Shown here in pieces: positions 7,281-9,110 of a stretch of 9,110 nt of DNA. Made by a program: the position numbers and the translations under genes. The notes beneath the pieces were generated by a model. That model saw only the letters and a list, made by a program, of their open reading frames with translations. It searched no databases and had not been told where the DNA came from. Origin of the DNA: Clostridiales bacterium UBA1446 (GTDB lineage Bacteria; Bacillota; Clostridia; Oscillospirales; Oscillospiraceae); assembly GCA_002329245.1 (NCBI GenBank), contig DCTG01000014.1:4086-13195 (forward strand), given 5' to 3'. How positions within the stretch are numbered: position 1 is the stretch's first letter; the number at the start of each line of letters is the position of its first letter.

Positions 7281-7321
7281 AAAGGGCTGCCTTGAGGCCC
7301 TGGGCCTTGGGGCAGTCCTTT
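7281..7321 (-). terminator. Terminator-like hairpin after lysS
   Basis: Starting five bases after the lysS stop codon, the transcript can fold into a 41-base hairpin of three five-pair blocks: AAAGG/CCUUU (7317-7321 with 7281-7285), CUGCC/GGCAG (7311-7315 with 7287-7291) and an inner AGGCC/GGCCU stem with a three-base loop. The blocks are separated by a single A/C mismatch and an internal loop. The A-rich 5' foot and U-rich 3' foot look terminator-like, but the U-run is only three bases. It is therefore probably a partial terminator, an attenuator or an RNA-end stabiliser rather than a strong stop. Pairing was judged by eye. Confidence 0.55.
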
Positions 7322-7326
7322 TCCAT

Positions 7327-8832
7327 TCAATCCAACGGCTTCATGGTCGGGAAGAGAATAACATCCCGGATGGAGGAGCTGTCGGTCAGCATCATAACGC
7401 ACCGGTCAATTCCGATGCCTACCCCTCCGGTAGGCGGCATGCCGTATTCAAGCGCGTTCAGGAAGTCCTCGTCCATCATACCGGCTTCATCGTCGCCCGC
7501 CAATCGAAGGGCGACCTGCCGGACAAAACGCTCCCTCTGGTCGATCGGATCGTTTAACTCCGAAAAGCCGTTGCAAATCTCGTTCCCGCAGATAAAAAGT
7601 TCAAACCGTTCGGTGAGGCGCGGATCCTGCGCGCTGCGTTTGGCAAGGGGCGACACTTCAACGGGATGCATCGTGATAAAGGTGGGCTGTACCAGCTTGT
7701 CCTCCACCAAGGTGTCGAAGCATTCGAAGAGCAGGCCGCCCCAGGTGTCGTTTTTCCCGGGCTCCGGCTTTATGCCGACGGAACGGGCGGCCTTTATGGC
7801 TTCGTCGTCGCTGCGGATCGCCATAAAGTCAATCCCCGTATACTGTTTTACCGCTTCGGCCATCGTAAGCCTCGGCCAGGGGGGAGCGAGGTCCACTTCC
7901 TCTCCTAACCAGCGAAGCTTCGTAGTGCCTAAAATGTTTTGCGTTGCGCCGGACAGAAGCTGTTCGATTAAATTCATGACGTCGTTGTAGTCCGAGTATG
8001 CCTCGTAAAGCTCCACCGAGGTGAATTCCGGATTGTGCTTCGTATCCATTCCCTCGTTGCGAAAGATTCGTCCGATCTCATAGACGCGGTCGATGCCGCC
8101 GACGATGAGGCGCTTGAGGTGAAGCTCGGTCGCGATGCGCATGAACATGTCGATGTCAAGCGTGGCGTGGTGGGTCACAAAGGGACGCGCCGTGGCGCCG
8201 CCCGATATGGTGTTCAGCACCGGAGTTTCCACTTCCATATAGCCGCGCGTATCTAGGAAATTTCGCACTTCCCGGATAAACCTGCTGCGAACCTCGAAGA
8301 TGCGCCGCGTTTCCGGATTGACGATCAGATCGACGTAACGCTGCCGGTAGCGAAGCTCCTGGTTTGTAAGGCCGTGAAATTTTTCAGGCAGGGGGCGCAG
8401 GGACTTGGATAGCAGGGTGACTTTTTCTGCCCGGATGGAAATTTCTCCCCGCTGGGTGCGAAAGACGGTTCCGTTTACCCCGACGATGTCTCCGATGTCG
8501 TATTTCTTGAAACGGGAAAAGGGCTCCTCGCCCAGCTCGTCGACTCTGACATAGAGCTGGATGCGGCCCTTATGATCCTGCAGGTCGCAGAACGAGACCT
8601 TTCCCATGCCCCGCTTGCTCATAAGGCGTCCTGCGACGGATACCTCCCGCCCTTCCATCGTTTCAAACTCGGATTTGATTTCCTCGCTTGTGCTGGTGCT
8701 TACAAAGCGGGTTTCCAGATATGGGTCAAGCCCTTCCTTCTGCAGCTCCGCCAGCTTATCCCGGCGTATCTGTAAAATTTCCGAAAGCTGCTCCTCTCCG
8801 AGTTCCTGTTCGTTTCGTGTCTCTTTGCTCAT
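7327..8832 (-). CDS. lysS: Lysyl-tRNA synthetase, class II
   Basis: LysS charges tRNA-Lys with lysine using ATP in the cytoplasm. At 501 residues it matches the bacterial class IIb enzyme. The N-terminal OB-fold that reads the anticodon spans about 64-142 (VSVAGRLMSKRGMGKVSFCD). Class II motif 1 lies around 183-205, motif 2 contains FRNEGMDTKHNPEFT (257-271), and motif 3 is GVGIGIDR (470-477) within the final active-site block. LFICGNEICNGFSELNDP (412-429) is characteristic of lysine enzymes. The ATG start has AAGGA at 8839-8843, six bases upstream. The gene follows greA by 64 bases, a pairing common in Firmicutes, but a terminator hairpin lies in that gap. I see no T-box leader and no convincing promoter of its own there. 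Identification is secure. Confidence 0.98.
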   Translation of the reverse strand: MSKETRNEQELGEEQLSEILQIRRDKLAELQKEGLDPYLETRFVSTSTSEEIKSEFETMEGREVSVAGRLMSKRGMGKVSFCDLQDHKGRIQLYVRVDELGEEPFSRFKKYDIGDIVGVNGTVFRTQRGEISIRAEKVTLLSKSLRPLPEKFHGLTNQELRYRQRYVDLIVNPETRRIFEVRSRFIREVRNFLDTRGYMEVETPVLNTISGGATARPFVTHHATLDIDMFMRIATELHLKRLIVGGIDRVYEIGRIFRNEGMDTKHNPEFTSVELYEAYSDYNDVMNLIEQLLSGATQNILGTTKLRWLGEEVDLAPPWPRLTMAEAVKQYTGIDFMAIRSDDEAIKAARSVGIKPEPGKNDTWGGLLFECFDTLVEDKLVQPTFITMHPVEVSPLAKRSAQDPRLTERFELFICGNEICNGFSELNDPIDQRERFVRQVALRLAGDDEAGMMDEDFLNALEYGMPPTGGVGIGIDRCVMMLTDSSSIRDVILFPTMKPLD

Positions 8833-8859
8833 GGCTTATCCTTCCCCGGTAAATCCGTG

Positions 8860-8887
8860 AAAAATGAAACTGCGGTTCGAACCGCAG
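8860..8887 (-). terminator. Intrinsic terminator/attenuator between greA and lysS
   Basis: An 18-base perfect palindrome, CTGCGGTTCGAACCGCAG (8870-8887), gives a seven-pair GC-rich stem with a UCGA loop and is followed on the minus strand by TTTCATTTTT (8860-8869). This is a classic intrinsic terminator placed nine bases after the greA stop codon. The opposite strand has A residues after the stem, so it works only in the greA direction. Only 27 bases remain before lysS, so lysS probably depends on partial read-through or on a promoter inside greA. Confidence 0.85.
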
Positions 8888-8896
8888 CGAAGTATG

Positions 8897-9110
8897 TTAT
8901 TTTTGAATTTCGACCACCCTATAATGCAGCATACCCGCGGGGGCGTCCACGAGCACCTCCTCGCCGCTTTTTTTGCCGAGGAGCGCTCTCCCGAAGGGAG
9001 ATTCCTCTGAAATTCTTCCGTTCATGGGGTCTGCTTCCTGCGAACCGACGATCTGGAATTCTTCTCTGTCTCCCGTTTCGCAGTCCTCCACAGCGATACG
9101 GCTGCCGATT
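8897..9110 (-). CDS. greA: Transcription elongation factor GreA, C-terminal part (cut by right edge)
   Basis: GreA rescues backtracked RNA polymerase by stimulating cleavage of the transcript 3' end. The last 70 residues are visible, about the C-terminal half of a protein normally near 158 residues. They form the FKBP-like globular domain that binds RNA polymerase. Family blocks are FQIVGSQEADPMNGRISEES (the typical IVGS-EADP-NG-IS-ES pattern), PFGRALLGKKSGEEV and the end LHYRVVEIQK. A GTG at 9089-9091 is an internal valine codon, not the start; the reading frame runs off the right edge and the catalytic N-terminal coiled coil lies outside. GreA is preferred over GreB on these C-terminal motifs and on the lysS neighbour. 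A terminator follows immediately. Confidence 0.93.
   Translation of the reverse strand, partial: IGSRIAVEDCETGDREEFQIVGSQEADPMNGRISEESPFGRALLGKKSGEEVLVDAPAGMLHYRVVEIQK

Noticed and set aside
7241..7402. A 54-codon N-terminal extension of the methyltransferase reaching into lysS
   Set aside because: It would overlap the lysS 3' end, lacks family similarity and a ribosome binding site, whereas the ATG at 7240 has AGGTG at the right distance and starts at the conserved domain.
8870..8887. The perfect 18-base palindrome as an operator site
   Set aside because: The T-rich run on one side only, and its place nine bases after the greA stop codon, fit an intrinsic terminator better than a protein-binding site.
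9089..9091. GTG as a possible start for a short 64-residue protein after the window edge
   Set aside because: The frame stays open upstream with GreA-like residues (IGSRIA), so the GTG is an internal valine codon of truncated greA.

Overview
The window looks like an ordinary housekeeping stretch of a bacterial chromosome. Eight genes lie head to tail, all on the minus strand, so transcription runs from the right end to the left. The proteins and their arrangement (a folate-dependent TrmFO, PlsX followed by acpP, greA next to lysS, and dprA-topA-trmFO in a row) point to a Firmicute. The fairly GC-rich base composition fits a member of the Clostridia, such as the Oscillospiraceae/Ruminococcaceae, better than a Bacillus. 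This placement is inferred from protein and gene-order resemblance only.

In order of transcription, the genes are: the 3' end of greA (transcription elongation factor, cut by the right edge); lysS (lysyl-tRNA synthetase); an rRNA methyltransferase of the SpoU/TrmH family; dprA (single-stranded DNA and RecA-loading protein); topA (DNA topoisomerase I, with a long lysine-rich tail); trmFO (tRNA m5U54 methyltransferase); plsX (phosphate acyltransferase of phospholipid synthesis); and the 5' part of acpP (acyl carrier protein, cut by the left edge). Gaps are 26 to 103 bases and every gene has a plausible ribosome binding site. There are no mobile elements, tRNA or rRNA genes, CRISPR arrays or plus-strand genes that I can support, and no gap exceeds about 105 bases.

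The genes form functional blocks. greA, lysS and the methyltransferase serve transcription and translation. dprA and topA handle DNA, and trmFO modifies tRNA. plsX and acpP belong to membrane lipid synthesis: PlsX takes its acyl groups from acyl-ACP, the product of its neighbour. The most informative signals lie between genes. There is a near-consensus sigma-A promoter just after plsX for acpP, and a clean intrinsic terminator between greA and lysS that leaves no room for a separate lysS promoter. Hairpins sit between lysS and the methyltransferase, dprA and topA, and topA and trmFO, and a duplicated purine-rich motif precedes plsX. I found no sign of an undescribed system; the findings concern regulation and protein tails.
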